From NCBI GenBank assembly GCA_027886185.1, contig WOAB01000152.1, positions 637,001 through 701,000 on the forward strand: a stretch of DNA of 64,000 nucleotides, written 5' to 3'. Positions 1 through 10,922 of this stretch are shown here, one piece after another. A program made the translations under genes and the position numbers. The notes below the pieces were generated by a model. The model saw only the letters and a list, made by a program, of their open reading frames with translations. It was not told the origin of the DNA and searched no databases. This DNA comes from Rheum nobile. Its lineage: Eukaryota > Streptophyta > Magnoliopsida > Caryophyllales > Polygonaceae. Each line of letters begins with the position of its first letter. The stretch's first letter is position 1.

Positions 1-349
1 CGCAGTAACCCAGCGATCGCGGGTGAACAGTACCCGCGATCGCGGTTTTTTTTTTTTGGCTAAACCCTAATTCGCGGCGCGCCGTGGGCCTGCGATCGCG
101 GGTTTTGTGCCGCGATTGCGGTTTTTGCTCGACTTTCTCCGGCCACGATCGCGGGTGTTATGCCACGGTCGCGGTTTCTTCTCGGCTTTATTGCATGGTT
201 TAGTCGAAAACAAAAACAAAAACAAAGCAAAAACACACCAAAATAATGCGAGAACAAAGAAAGAAAGACAAAGGAAAAAAATACATACCTCGGGTTGCCT
301 CTCGAACATCGCCTTAGTTATTGTCATGGCTTGACATACTACTCATCCT
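1..349. other. GC-palindrome-rich 3' remainder of the Athila-like element
   Basis: No convincing coding sequence is seen. The stretch holds three pairs of the palindrome-like motif GCGATCGCGG (around 14-47, 90-120 and 145-175) separated by pyrimidine tracts, followed by AT-rich DNA with an A/C-rich run near 205-245. It lies downstream of the protease remnant in the sense of the minus-strand element, so it is probably untranslated or decayed pol-proximal sequence of that element. The window edge cuts it. Confidence 0.4.
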
Positions 350-832
350 CCTCAACTAGGGTTGCTCACAACAACTGAACTCCTGGGGCCTAGATCAGGC
401 GGATGCCTCTTTATATGCTCCATGTTGAACATTGCCCCCAGTCTCCTGCACTTCGTGATGGATGGAGTGTTGTTCATATCTATGAATGCACTTGCCATCT
501 TCAGAAATGGTCTGCCCAGCATCTCAGGGGCTGCATGTATGTCCTGCCCCGTGCCCAGCGTATAACAATCAGCCACTTGGATCAATGCTTCCTTTTTGTG
601 CCTCCCTTTTGGCTTCTTCTTGATGTTGCCCAACACCCTTAAAAATTATGGGCAACGAGGGGTGTTGTATGCCAGAGAGACCAGAGGAACGTTCGCCTTG
701 CGGCTACTGAAGGTGTCAAATAAACCTTTGTTGTTCTTCACCATTCTGGTGTCCTTCAGAGCCACAGGGAAGGGTGTAACGGGGTGCAGGAAGACAAGTG
801 GGATAGAGTTTAGATGCACATACTTATCATAG
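350..832 (-). pseudogene. Athila-like gag-protease linker and aspartic protease remnant
   Basis: The minus-strand translation first shows a gag-protease linker containing PFPVALKDTRMV and then NVPLVSLAYNTP, resembling the PFP-x2-L ... VNIPL motif upstream of protease in Athila-type polyproteins. After a stop near 645 and a frame change comes EMLGRPFLKMASAFID (within 352-636), matching the LGRPFL-x2-A-x3-ID signature at the C-terminal end of the retroviral-type protease domain. The N-terminal catalytic D-S/T-G motif is not visible, and the frame is broken, so this is a remnant. It lies directly downstream of the gag pieces at 1014-1760. No reverse transcriptase or integrase follows inside the window. 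Assignment to protease is by motif reading only and is moderately sure; the Athila label also rests on the primer site and LTR to its right. Confidence 0.6.
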
Positions 833-1013
833 GCATCTTTGAGAGGGTCGGGGACGATTTCGGGAGGAACAACCGCTTCTGGGGAAGAACCGCGATCGCG
901 GTTGGTAGGTCGCGGTCACGGTGACGTCAAATCCTTGAGATTTCCCACAGTGATCAGGCCGCGATCGCGGTCTTCGGACCGCGGTTGCAGTTTACTCTCG
1001 ACTTCTGGCCAAT

Positions 1014-1760
1014 TTAATTCAGCGAAGGAGTCGCGATCGCGGTTGGTAGGTCGCGGTCGCGGTCCTGTTCGTCGGCTTCTTTCTCGCTCTCGACCTCTTT
1101 TTCTTCATGAGGTACCTCCATACTCTCCTGGACTTCCTCCCCAGCGACCCTTTTAGCCTCGTTCTCAGCCCCGCACCTCAGTGGCACAGCACAGACAGTC
1201 TCTTGTGTATTTTCTGCTGCAGGGACTTGATATATTTCGGACTTCAACTTCATCAACACTTGATTCAGTTGGTTCAGCCGACTCTGGATACTGGGGGTCG
1301 CCTCTTGCTGCTGTTGGGCTACCGTTTCTAGTCTTTTTCCCAACAAAGGAACATTCTGAACCATCGTTGTATTTATTGAGGACATGTTCTGAGCCAGGGT
1401 TGCAATGCTTTGCGTCAAAGTGTTGAGTGCGTCTGCACTGGGCACATACAAACTTGCGTTCTGTCCTTAGACTCCATATGAATATGGTTGCCTGTACGGT
1501 GGTTGATTTCCATACGGACTGAACTGTTGTTGGTGTGAGTATGGCTCATGTCTCGGCCCATGCGAGTCAACACCTCTTCGTGCATTTATTGTAGCTGCGA
1601 ATGCGGGAAGTCCTGGACAATCATCGGTGATGTGCAGCGTTGCGTGACAGATTCTGCAGGCTCTGATTGGTCCTTCTGCACTCGAATATGGGTGATATCC
1701 CTTCTCTGGGGAGAATGAGTAGGAGTATAGGTCATCTCGTGGATCTCTCCAAAAACTCAT
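1014..1760 (-). pseudogene. Athila-like gag fragment lacking the capsid domain
   Basis: The first methionine (1758-1760) lies about 120 bases after the primer binding site. The product opens MSFWRDP and soon shows a zinc-knuckle-like CRICHATLHITDDCP (C-x2-C, H, C spacing), then a Pro/Tyr/Gln-rich segment. A stop at about 1467 separates it from a second stretch (1451-1014) with the helical run SRLNQLNQVLMKLKSEIY and an acidic, Glu-rich tail. In intact Athila gag the knuckle-like region comes after a large N-terminal gag domain; here that domain is missing altogether, because the primer site is almost adjacent. This is the pattern expected of an internally deleted, non-autonomous copy. Frame continuity after the stop suggests a single point mutation. 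Alternative: a different gypsy lineage with a similar linker. Confidence 0.6.
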
Positions 1761-1879
1761 ATCTATATCAAAAGCAAAAAGGAAAAACAAAATTTAGTAG
1801 CACTGGTGTGGACCGTAAGATAGGTCCACACCAAAGTAACACGCACACAAACAAACACATAGGAAAGTCAAGCCTTGCC

Positions 1880-1897
1880 TCCCCGGCAACGGCGCCA
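1880..1897 (-). promoter_or_regulatory. Primer binding site, tRNA-Asp type
   Basis: On the minus strand it reads TGGCGCCGTTGCCGGGGA, complementary to the 3' end of plant tRNA-Asp and typical of Athila and related gypsy elements. It lies five bases inside the LTR end at 1903, which fixes the LTR boundary and the direction of the element. Confidence 0.9.
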
Positions 1898-1902
1898 AAA
1901 TT

Positions 1903-3370
1903 TGATCGGAGGAGTAGTCGTCGTATCCCCAATCAAAAGTAAATCCTAAAATCCTCACTAAACAAAGTATAGTAAGCAAGTCAGGGTCGATCCCACAGAG
2001 AAGGGAGGAATTCAATGGTGGTAGCATGCAATCTCATAAAGGGGGGTTGTATGGTTGGTTGGTTGCAAACGAAACAAACAAAACAAAGTAGAATGGATGA
2101 ATATCAATAGAGAAAAACACTTAGCCAGGTAATTTCCACATAAGTCATTCAAAGGTTGTTCATAGATTAAGTCCTATCTTCCTATTCGGTTATTCCTGTC
2201 CCGATCTTATGTAAATTCAGAGGGAAACCTTCCACAAAGAACCCTTACCAATGAATAACCCTAGTACCACTAAACATTCAACCCAAAGGCAGCAATGCAT
2301 ATAAGAATTAACCAGGATACACAGAATGCTCGCTCAGATGCATTTACCATGTAATTATCTCTCCCTACAATAGAACAATTTCAACTAGAGCATGTAAATT
2401 GTAGTTGCTACAGAAGAATAGGACGTTAGCCCAACAGTTTCCTAATCCTAGCAATATGAAAGTCATCAATAACAACTAGTTGCGCGGGGTAGTGCAATTA
2501 ATGAAATCCAATGGAATAAGCTTAGAAGAGATAATATAACTCAATAGGAATAAATAGATAGGAACAAAACCTCACAACTAGATGAATAAACTCATGCTTC
2601 CATTACCGGACTAAGCCAAAGAGGCTAAGCTCCTCATAGACATGGTGAAAACTTCAAAGGAAAAGAAAACAACGATGAATGAAAATTGCAACTAAAGTGT
2701 GGACGATCTCAACCCTAATGCTAAAAGAAATTATTTATAGGGCTCTAACAAAATGACCTAGCCCATTAAGAAACTAACTAAATTAAAAATAAGAAAAAGG
2801 GAAAAAGAAATCTGAAAAGATAAGCTCAGGAAAAGACGCAGCTTTCGGCGCTGATGACCCGCGATCGCGGCCCAAGACCCGCGATCGCGGTTAATGCTCG
2901 ATTTTCAGCTTCTGCACCACTTTCGTAAAAACTTAATAACTTTTGATTCCCAACTAGGATTGCGCTCATATTTTGGGGACTTGTAGTAGACTTCAACATC
3001 TAACTCCTCGAATTGGAATCACTGCATTTGGACATCTGAGTAGAGATAACGAATCAATTGAATTCAGCACATTGTTCTTCTACTCTCGTGTGGACTCTCT
3101 CCTTGGTTCTTCTTCGTCTCCTCAGTGGTCAACTTCTCTTCCTCTGGATATCTTCAATTTGCTTCTCCAGACCACCAAATCCACACTTGTCCTCTCTAAC
3201 TCCATACTCCTTGGTGGCTCCATATCCCGAATCTTCAAATATACTCCAATAAGCTCAAAACACCACCAAAACACCAATCTTCGCCCCCAAACACCATGCA
3301 CATGAATGTGTCTAAATCTACCCGAATGGAACCAATAAAACCCTCTAATAACTCTTAGTTAAGCCCTACA
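1903..3370 (-). repeat. 5' LTR of the Athila-like element
   Basis: On the minus strand the repeat starts TGTAGGGCTTAAC at 3370 and ends CCTCCGATCA at 1903, giving TG...CA termini and a length of about 1.47 kb, in the range of Athila LTRs. The inner end is fixed by the adjoining primer site; the outer end is inferred from the TG dinucleotide and from the start of unrelated Tat sequence near 3383, so it could be off by about 20 bases. A TATA box lies at 2731-2740 (minus), placing the start of transcription near 2700. Two GCGATCGCGG motifs occur at about 2858-2890, downstream of that start. Confidence 0.75.
2731..2740 (-). promoter_or_regulatory. TATA box of the Athila-like LTR
   Basis: CTATAAATAA on the minus strand, in the middle of the LTR, with about 640 bases of U3 upstream and about 800 bases of R-U5 downstream to the primer site. 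It is the only good TATA match in the repeat. Confidence 0.6.
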
Positions 3371-3409
3371 AAGTAGTGTTTATCAGCCGTCGGCTGACAG
3401 AGGACATCA

Positions 3410-4400
3410 ACGATGACATATGCGGTTGCCACTCCGAGTGGAGAACTCTGGCTTACAAGACCCTCCGGGCGGGGTTCTTCTAGCCTACTTTGAGGAAGGA
3501 CCCCATGGAAGTTTCCCAATCATGCATCCCCTACCAAGTCCACGCTCCCGTCGTGCTACAACCCGACCAAGAGATGAAGATACTAAGCGCGCCCTATCCA
3601 TTCGCCATGTGGGGAATAGACCTACTAGTACATCCTTGTGGCCATCGACTATTACACCATGTGGATCGAGGCGGAACCCCTTGCATCAACTACGGTCGAG
3701 AAAGTAAAGAAGTTCCTCTAGTAGAACATCATATGTTGCTTCGGGCTCCCCCAAGACAATGTCACTGACCACGGGCCCCAGTTTAACACGGAGAAGCTGA
3801 AGACATTTTGCAATGATCTGGGTGTGCGGTTGTGTTTCGCCTCTGTGGCACACCCAGGGACCAACGGGAAGGTAGATAACGCCAATGGCCAAATCCTAGA
3901 TGGTCTCAAGAAAAGCCTCGACAAAGCACAAGTGAGATGGGCCAAACTACTCCCCCTCGTCCTCTAGGCCAACCGGACCCCCCCCCCCAAAAAAAGGTAT
4001 GAGAGATACCCCATTTTGCCTAGAGTACGGGGTCGAGGCAGTCATCCCAGTCGAGCACCTCTTCCCGAATGAAAGGTGGTTGCATTATTGCGATGGGGTG
4101 GAGAGAGTTTCCGCAGAGCTCCACATGAGGGAAGAGGTGAGAGAAATGGCCAAAATTGCAAAGCCAAGTACAATAAGAGGATGGCGACGCACTAAAATAA
4201 GAAGATTTTCCCCCGATGTTTCGTCAAGGGAGACCTGGTCCATAAGAGGACGGAAAGCGGGAAGCTCGATCCCAGATGGAAGGGACCTTTCATCATTTTG
4301 CACGTAGTAGCAGTCGGTCCCTACAAGCTCAAGAGGGAGGATGACAACCTCATCCCCAACACTTGTAATATTTTTTGCCTAAAGAAGTACTTTTCTTGAA
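3410..4400 (+). pseudogene. Tat integrase remnant
   Basis: Reading across several frames gives, in order: AYKTLRAGFF and PTLRKDPME (zinc-binding region), PYPFAMWGIDLL, a catalytic-core start with YYTMWIEAEPLASTTVEKV (about 3650-3710), NVTDHGPQFNTEKLKTFCND (about 3760-3815), AHPGTNGKVDNANGQI (about 3850-3890), then ETPF-like DTPFCLEYGVEAVIPVE (about 4002-4050), and near the end GKLDPKWKGPFIILHV and a terminal LKKYF-like segment. These are the signatures of Tat integrase (TPFSLAYGTEAVIPVE-type). The third acidic residue, normally E in the GQ-x-E-x-x-N segment, reads D here. Stops (for example after VLL near 3966), a C homopolymer at 3979-3989 and frameshifts show it is dead. Reverse transcriptase and RNase H are absent. 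Confidence 0.8.
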
Positions 4401-4567
4401 AAAGACCACCGGTGAGAAGTCGACCCCAAAAAATGTGTTGTAAACGCAGCCTATGTAGGCCACCTCGGCATGTATAATGTATGGTGCACGTAAGGGTCAA
4501 TAATTATTGAGCTTAGTCAACCCGCGAAGATTCAAAACCAACAACACACCCCCCACCCTAAGAAAAA

Positions 4568-4895
4568 GCAACACAAGAAGAGCAATACGAGAGTCCACAA
4601 AGGGCAAAAAGCAATTTGAAAGCAATTTAAAAAGCAACACAAGAGAGCAATACGTCAACCCATGAAGGGAAAATTGCCATTTTGAAAGCAATTTAAAAAG
4701 CCACACAAGAGAGCAATACGAGAGCCCGCGAAGGCAAAAGGCAATTTTGAACTCAATTTAAAAACAACAACAAAGAGTAATACCAGAGCCTGCAAGGGGC
4801 AAAAGGCAATTTTGAAAGCAATTTAAAAAGCAACGTGATACAGAGCAATACGAGAACCCGCGTGAAGCAAGGATTGAGTTAATAAGCAACACAAG
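4568..4895 (+). repeat. 66-bp tandem repeat in the Tat 3' region
   Basis: Successive units start near 4568, 4634, 4700, 4765 and 4830, each opening GCAACACAAGAGAGCAATAC and ending in GAAAGCAATTTAAAAA. About four and a half diverged copies are seen; the last one decays before 4895. Tandem repeats just downstream of pol are a known trait of Tat/Ogre elements and can seed satellite DNA. Confidence 0.85.
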
Positions 4896-6361
4896 AGGAC
4901 AACACAAAGGAACGTGGAGTCCATGATAAAACAACACATGAAGGAAGGCAAAAGCCGCCAGGCAACGCACATCTGTTTTGGCCCGCGATAGTTTGCTAGG
5001 CCTGTCTCTCTCCCGCACAGCCGTGGGCCTAGGGGGTGGCAGGTAGGGCATTGAAATTATTAACGAAGTACGGCATATTGCTACAAGGTGAAATGGCAAG
5101 ACCAAACACATAGAAGAACTTCCTCATAAACTCCAATATATACTTCAAGAAAAAGAATAGCGATTACAACATCATGCAGCCCAGGCAAACATAAACCCTA
5201 AACCCTAAAAACTCCCACGAGGAGGGAAAGACCCTAAACTGCCTGCGAAGGAGGTGAAATGAAAAATTGAGCGCAATTACATATATCAGGCCGCGTAACT
5301 TGACATCGTAATTCATAACCCGCATATAACCTGACAACGTAATTCACAAAGGAGCCCTATGCACGCGTACATGGACCCGTACGCTCGGCAACCACGTACA
5401 ACGACACCACCTCGCGGCGACTGAGAGAATATATTGCGTCAGCGTCCGATTGATCCTCCAACCAACTGAGAGTACGGGGAAGTATGGGCGAATAAGAAAG
5501 TAGTGAACCTTTCAAACCGGTAACCCGCGGAGAACCGCAACCAAACCCATGAGGGCTTCATAAGAAAACCCCTCAGTTGACACCTTGAACTTCGTCCGCC
5601 TCCCTCCCACCTAGTGATGGGAGTAAGCAAGGGCCCAATTGACTCAACGCCTAGCCAAGTGCCCCCCCTACCCAAAGAACCCTCAACACTGCCACAATGG
5701 GGTCATGAACAATGAAAGGATATTCGGGATGAGTAGGATTCATTACTACAATTGGCAAAAAAACATAGAAAAGTAAGCAAGATATGAAATTCGCAAGGGA
5801 AATACAAACGAGAAACAACCCATAAATAGAAAAATGTGCACCACAATCGAGCAAATGTAAAGCTGCAACTACCGTGCAATCACTACAAAAGAAAATTGTC
5901 CATAAACAGTTTGGCTTGTCGAAGCCTAAGGAACTAGCGAAGCGAAAATATGAAGGAAAATACAAAGAGAGATCCACGGACTAGATGGGGCTTGCTAGGC
6001 TCATGGATCGGACCCGGGCACCTTCAACCCCTCAGGAGAAGAGGAGGCTATTGTCACCTCGTTCACTGCGGGTGTGAGAAAGGGTCATCGAAGATCACAT
6101 ACCCCCCCCCATCGACCAAGGCCGCAGCAGAAATCTTCTGCTCGAACACATGGTCATTTTGAGCCTGGCGGATGTCGATAAAGACCAGCGGCGTGGCGGC
6201 CATCGAAGGATCACCGTCGCGAAAGAGGCACCAGGAGCCAAATGTGAACCTCTCGCCAATCCGGCATATGCTAGTGGAGAGAGTTCATCACTTTTTCTCT
6301 TCTGCCCTCTCTCGGTCTTCGCAAGGGCTGGCCCTTTAAAAATAAAGCCCATATCCCAAAC
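4896..6361 (+). other. Non-coding 3' region of the Tat element (first part)
   Basis: No domain is recognised on either strand. The stretch contains G/C-rich and A-rich alternation, short echoes of the 66-bp unit up to about 4900, and two adjacent CCCTAAA units near 5198-5215, too few to be meaningful. It separates pol from the antisense ORF. Confidence 0.5.
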
Positions 6362-8640
6362 CTACGGGGAATGTTTCTCAGTCTCCCTGATGCTCGCATT
6401 TGAGTTAAACTTAATGGGCGCCACTCCCACTGCACGAGCCATTTGCTCCACCCCAGCTTGCCCCTCGGACACAAACAAGGGATGCACAAAATGAATAAAC
6501 CTTCGGTTTTGGCTTGCCCCAGCCGCAAACTCACTAACCGCCTCATCACGAATGGCTTTCTTATTGCGGTCAAAATTAGCCACCTCATCCCTCAATCTTC
6601 CTATCTCCGAAAGATGCTCGCAACCCTCCTGATCCAGATAGGAACGCTCTCGCTCAATCTACTCGGCTTAAAGACGGACGAATTCGACATCCAAATGCAA
6701 GGACCTCACTTCCGCAGACGACTCCATGAGTGTGAGGCTAAGTAGAGTAACCTCCTGCTTTGCACGGATGACCCCTTTTCTGCTTGGAAGGCTCGCTACC
6801 CCACCTGTCCAACTTCTTGCTCCGCTTGTGAGGCCATTTCCTCCACCTGGAGAGCCATTTCCTCCGCTTGCAGAGCCATTTCATCCGCCTAGAGAACCCT
6901 CTACTCCGCTTGTGCAACCAGATGCTTCACCTGGTTCATCCTTTCCTTTGCCTGCCTCGGGGCCTCTTCCAGCTTCTTGTAGAGCACATGCATAGAGCCC
7001 AAAAGAAGGATTGCATGCGAAGAAAAAATCAAGGGTAGGAGGCCAACCTGGCAGGATGCAACCAAAGGAAAAAAAGAGAAGGACCCGTGGAGAAAATAAA
7101 CTGTCATCCACGAAGCATGCAATATTGATGAAAGGCCCTCAAGGGAGGTGACCAAGTCCCTCAAATAGTGCTTTCCTAGAGCGCTGCCGAGAAGAGCTTC
7201 AAGAATAATGGACAATTTACGGTTAGGCAACACAAGGAGCGTGGACAAGCTTTCCACAAACGTGTATTGGCCGCGTAGACTAGTGGGTTCAGCCCCTTCC
7301 TCTCTTGGCAGCGTGTCGTCCAGCGTCACATACCGAGTCGGCTGTTTGGAGGGTCCTGCCTCCACCCTCTCGGACAATGCATGTCCCGCTTCCGTTTCCG
7401 CTAGAACTACCATCAGGGTACACGGGTCCCATACATTTGCCCAAGCCGCCCCTGTGAGATTGTCGGTACTTCCCACCGAACACTGCCACTCGTGGTCATA
7501 CCCTGCTCCTGGAATGGTCCGCCGACATGTGTCCTCCCCCGAATCCCTCACTGGAGTCGTTGTCGCTCCCCTCGCGTAGGTCTACGAGATATATCCCAGC
7601 ATCTGCAAACATAAGAAAGACATGGGAAAAATGCAAGTGTCAAAGCCCATGGAAAAGAGAGATTAATGCTACAACCGTCACGAAGGTCGCGGAGCTGCAA
7701 GGGGCTCTTACCCCTAAGATGGCCGCTAGAGACCGGCCGCAGGGCACACAAGCCGGCTGAAGCTAGCCTCGTTGGCGTCAAAAGTTTAGCGCATTTCACC
7801 AACTCATGCAAAGACCCCACAAATTTGCGCAAAAACTCCTCTCGTACACCCGCGAGGAGGGCTTTTCCTCATTTAATCTGTATCCCCTTCGAAGGGATGT
7901 TGGAAACGCCAAAATCCTTGGCGCTCGCACTCACCACTAGAAAGCACTTCGATTCCCACCCCTTGAATTTGGAGGGAAAGACCATCCGTTTTGAAGCCTC
8001 GATCTTCAGGGTGTAATAGCCCGACTTGATCGTCCGAGCCGAGAACAAAGTAAGGACCTGCCAGAATTTGGGGCGAATCTTGATCTCTTGGAATTTCACC
8101 AGGTAAGAGAACAAACTCCTCCACTTATTTGGATGCAACTATATGGGAGCAATGCCCAGACCCCTCAGGAGATCTCGCACCATCCTGTGGACAGGCAAGT
8201 GCAAGCCGGCCCGCATCGCTTCCCAGTTTGTCGCAAAGGCATGCGGGTACGCGTACAAGGAGAGCCCCTTCATCGAAGGCAACAAATCTGCCAAGGTCAA
8301 GCTAGAATAATGGCCATGCTTGCTCACGAACATCCTAAAGGCATCGTCTTTGGTCGGCTTGACAGACCGAATCTGTTCCTCTAGGATCGGCATTTCGGCA
8401 CCTCACGTATCGGATTCACTCCCCTACTCCCCCAATGGGTACTCGGCCGCCTGCGATTCCCAAGAAGAATCGGTAGGGGGCCCCTAACGTTTTCCTCCGC
8501 CACACCCTGGGGATCAGCCTTCGGGAACCTAACCACAACGACTCTATTCCCCCCGGGACCTATCAGAATGTCATCACTGTCAACTGACCCAGAAGAGATG
8601 CTTGAAATTGGTGATTTCTAACAAGAAGGGGAATCGTCAG
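6362..8640 (-). pseudogene. Antisense ORF of the Tat element (aORF), decayed
   Basis: On the strand opposite to pol, the translation runs from an acidic, Ser-rich start (SVDSDD near 8590), through EEQIRSVKPTKDDAFRMF, SLYAYPHAFATNWEAMRAGL, HLPVHRMVRDLLRGLGIAP and LHPNKWRSLFSYLVKFQ, to KVFP-like and KGWESKCFLV segments (8138-7870). This combination is the plant-transposon domain encoded by antisense ORFs of Tat, Grande and Retand elements. A possible 109-base intron lies at 7603-7711 (GTAAGAG ... TTTGCAG). The C-terminal third (about 7000-6600) is coiled-coil-like, with repeats of MALQAEE. Several frame changes and stops are present (for example at 8139 and 7869), so it is a pseudogene here. 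Function of the family is unknown; the position between pol and the 3' LTR is the usual one. Confidence 0.7.
7603..7711 (-). other. Candidate spliceosomal intron in the antisense ORF
   Basis: Minus-strand GTAAGAG at 7711 and a pyrimidine-rich TTTGCAG ending at 7603 would remove 109 bases and join a basic region to an acidic segment DAGIYLVDLREGSDNDSSE. This is inferred from splice-site consensus only. Confidence 0.35.
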
Positions 8641-10101
8641 CGGACTTTCTTGAGGGAGAAAAAAGAAAAGTGAGAACTCAACCCGGGTTAGGGCTAGAAC
8701 TCAGGCAACAAAAGGAGAGGGGAATAGTCACGACAAGGGAAAAAAGAAAGGAGAGAGACTGATGCCCACCAAACTAGAAAAGGAAGAAGAATGACGACAA
8801 ACAAAAAAAATTCACTCGATCACCTCGACAATACATCCTTGGAAAGAGCAGAAATAGAAGAAAGAAGAAAGAGAAGATGAAAGGGAGACGACTTACTTAC
8901 CCACTAAAAACTAGAAGACAAGAACCATGGTCCACTCGACACTCTTCGCAAGGATGCCTGGAAAACAAAAGGACAACAACAGGAACAGAGGAAGAAGAAA
9001 AAATCACTAAATGCCAAGAAAAACCAAAAGACACCCTTTTTTATACCCCAACCTTAGCTATCAATCGTAATCGCTAAAGCAAACTGTATAACCCAGGCGG
9101 TTAGAACCGCTCAACGATGTTTGGAATTCCATAAGAGAGGAAGTAGAAAAAGACGAAGGGAGTGGTAGACCGCCCGCGTGGCTTCTCCGCGGACGTATCC
9201 ACACGGCATCCCTGTGGGCGAACTTGATCGCGGGAAGATGTACGGATCCCTGCCCGCCAACATCGCTCGCTGCATGAAAGAAAAAACAAGCAAATTGGCA
9301 GAGTCACCAGAAACCAAACCAGTACAAACAATTGACAAAAAGTCTATATCCGTTTTTATTTATATATGACCAAGTGGAAAGCATGATTACAAAACTTGGG
9401 CCACAACGGACCATAAATCTATGAGAAAATACATCATAAAATGAGAACGAGAAAGAGAGCGCCAGCGGCGTGCTCCGCTACATCCGCGAGCACGCACAAA
9501 ACCTACAAAGGGAAAGGAAAGCAAGGGGCCGGAGCCCGCCGAGCAAGGAAGGAAAGAGTTGCGCTTCCTAACTGCCACCGCCTCTAGCAAGGCCCATCGA
9601 GGAAGAATTCAAGCCCGCCAACCAAACCAGCATGGCCTGCCGCCCTGCTCATCTGTGGCATCAGATGTCGCAGTCTCCCCCCAGCCCCCAACCAAGTAGT
9701 CAGCATGGTGAAGAAGGGCCTCTCCAGCAAGAAGGGAAGCAAAACGATGCCAGGCAGCCTGTCCCTCTCCTTCCTCAGCTCCTTCCAGATGGGAAGGTGA
9801 TTTCTCCTTCGCGTCCAGCGGCCGCGGTGCTCCAAGCCGAGAGCGTCCTCAAGGGACCCCCATCCACCACTCTCCTTCTTCCAGCAACTTTCCCATAGGC
9901 ACTTTCACATATATCACCTAGGGGAGCTGAAGGGATAGGTGAGTGGCGGCGGCATGTAGCTGACCGAAACCCCACTAAGAACAACCTTGCACGCTGCCTC
10001 CGGTATAACTAAGCATCGCAATCCATACGGGAATCCTCCAACAACCCCCTTCTAGCTCGGGGGTAGGGGTTTGTCCGCCACCTCAACATGATCACCATAT
10101 G
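8641..10101 (+). other. Non-coding 3' region of the Tat element (second part)
   Basis: Purine-rich DNA (8640-9010) followed by mixed sequence. No domain, RNA gene or tandem repeat was recognised on either strand. Its end is the polypurine tract at 10102. Confidence 0.5.
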
Positions 10102-10121
10102 AAAAGAGGAGAAAAAAGGAG
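10102..10121 (+). promoter_or_regulatory. Polypurine tract of the Tat element
   Basis: Twenty purines, AAAAGAGGAGAAAAAAGGAG, directly before a TG dinucleotide, the expected primer for plus-strand DNA synthesis at the start of the 3' LTR. Other purine-rich runs lie farther upstream, so the choice is probable, not certain. Confidence 0.55.
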
Positions 10122-10922
10122 TGAAAAGGCCCTACTCCGAATACTAAGCCCGACAATGAGCTATAATAGGAATGAGAGCTTGTGTTAACCTAGGTAAGTA
10201 ACGACTCGCCTACCCCTTCTTTTATTGGCATCTAGAGTAAAAGGGACTTGGGGGCCCAGAAACGTTTCCTCGGAGCTAGGAAAAGACATCGCTGACCCAC
10301 TCGGCCGCGGGAGTTGTTCGTAGAGATCACAAGCCAATCGACTCTTGGAAGGATATCAAGCTTCTGATTCGGGAAATCTGGTCTGTGAAGCTTGATGGGC
10401 TGTGTGGGAGCCAGAATTAGCACGGCCTTAGAAGGCCCATATGAGGAGCGGCCCAACCCTGTTGAACCCCCGAAAAAGGCCCATATGCAGAGCGGCCCAA
10501 CCCGGTTATACCCCCGAGGCAACCCAACCCAACTAGACGTACAATCGAGCCAACCCAATGTATAAAAGGGGGAGGGGTAAGGACCGGGAAGGGGGATTCT
10601 CGGCCTCCTCTAAGATGAACGTGCTCCCCGACCTTAACGGGGAAATAAAGAGAGAGTGGCTCCACCGAGAGATTAATAGCGGTATTCTCTTCTTTCAAAC
10701 TGAACCCTCCTCTTTCTTCCTTACGCAAGGAATTGACTTTTTCCTCGGAGTGGCAAGCCTGAGGCTCTCCTCGGGTTATTTTTCAGGATTGACGTGGCTA
10801 GAAGGACGGTGTCCGATGTGACAGAGACTCGCTTGTGGGGAACAAGGAGTGCAGTGTCCAAGAGGAGTCGAGTCAGAGTTGAATCTATGTGGACCGCCAA
10901 CTAATTCCCTAGCAGAAAACCA
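10122..10922 (+). repeat. 3' LTR of the Tat element
   Basis: Starts at the TG after the polypurine tract and ends near AGCAGAAAACCA at the LINE junction. A strong TATA box (TATAAAAGGGGG) lies at 10561, in the place expected for the U3/R border. The end could be at 10914 (AGCA) or 10922 (ACCA); without the partner LTR it cannot be settled. Length is about 0.8 kb. Confidence 0.55.
10561..10567 (+). promoter_or_regulatory. TATA box of the Tat LTR
   Basis: TATAAAA followed by a G-run. It is the clearest core-promoter match in this LTR and would start transcripts near 10595. Confidence 0.6.

Larger units (their letters stand above)
3383..10922 (+). mobile_element. Tat-lineage Ty3/gypsy element, 3' part
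   Basis: A 5'-truncated copy: pol begins in the zinc-binding/integrase region, followed by a 66-bp tandem repeat, about 5 kb of 3' sequence with an antisense ORF, a polypurine tract and one LTR. This long non-coding 3' region with tandem repeats and an antisense ORF is characteristic of the Tat/Ogre/Retand group of plants. The left end abuts the Athila-like LTR; the right end abuts a LINE, whose 3' end it removes. No 5' LTR, gag, protease or reverse transcriptase is present, and the missing 5' flank prevents a target-duplication test. Confidence 0.75.

Noticed and set aside
4758..5111. 117-codon minus-strand ORF
   Set aside because: It is the complement of the 66-bp repeats and adjoining sequence, Leu/Cys-rich, with no domain.
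5195..5215. Interstitial telomere repeat (CCCTAAA)
   Set aside because: Only two adjoining units; expected by chance in AT-rich plant DNA.
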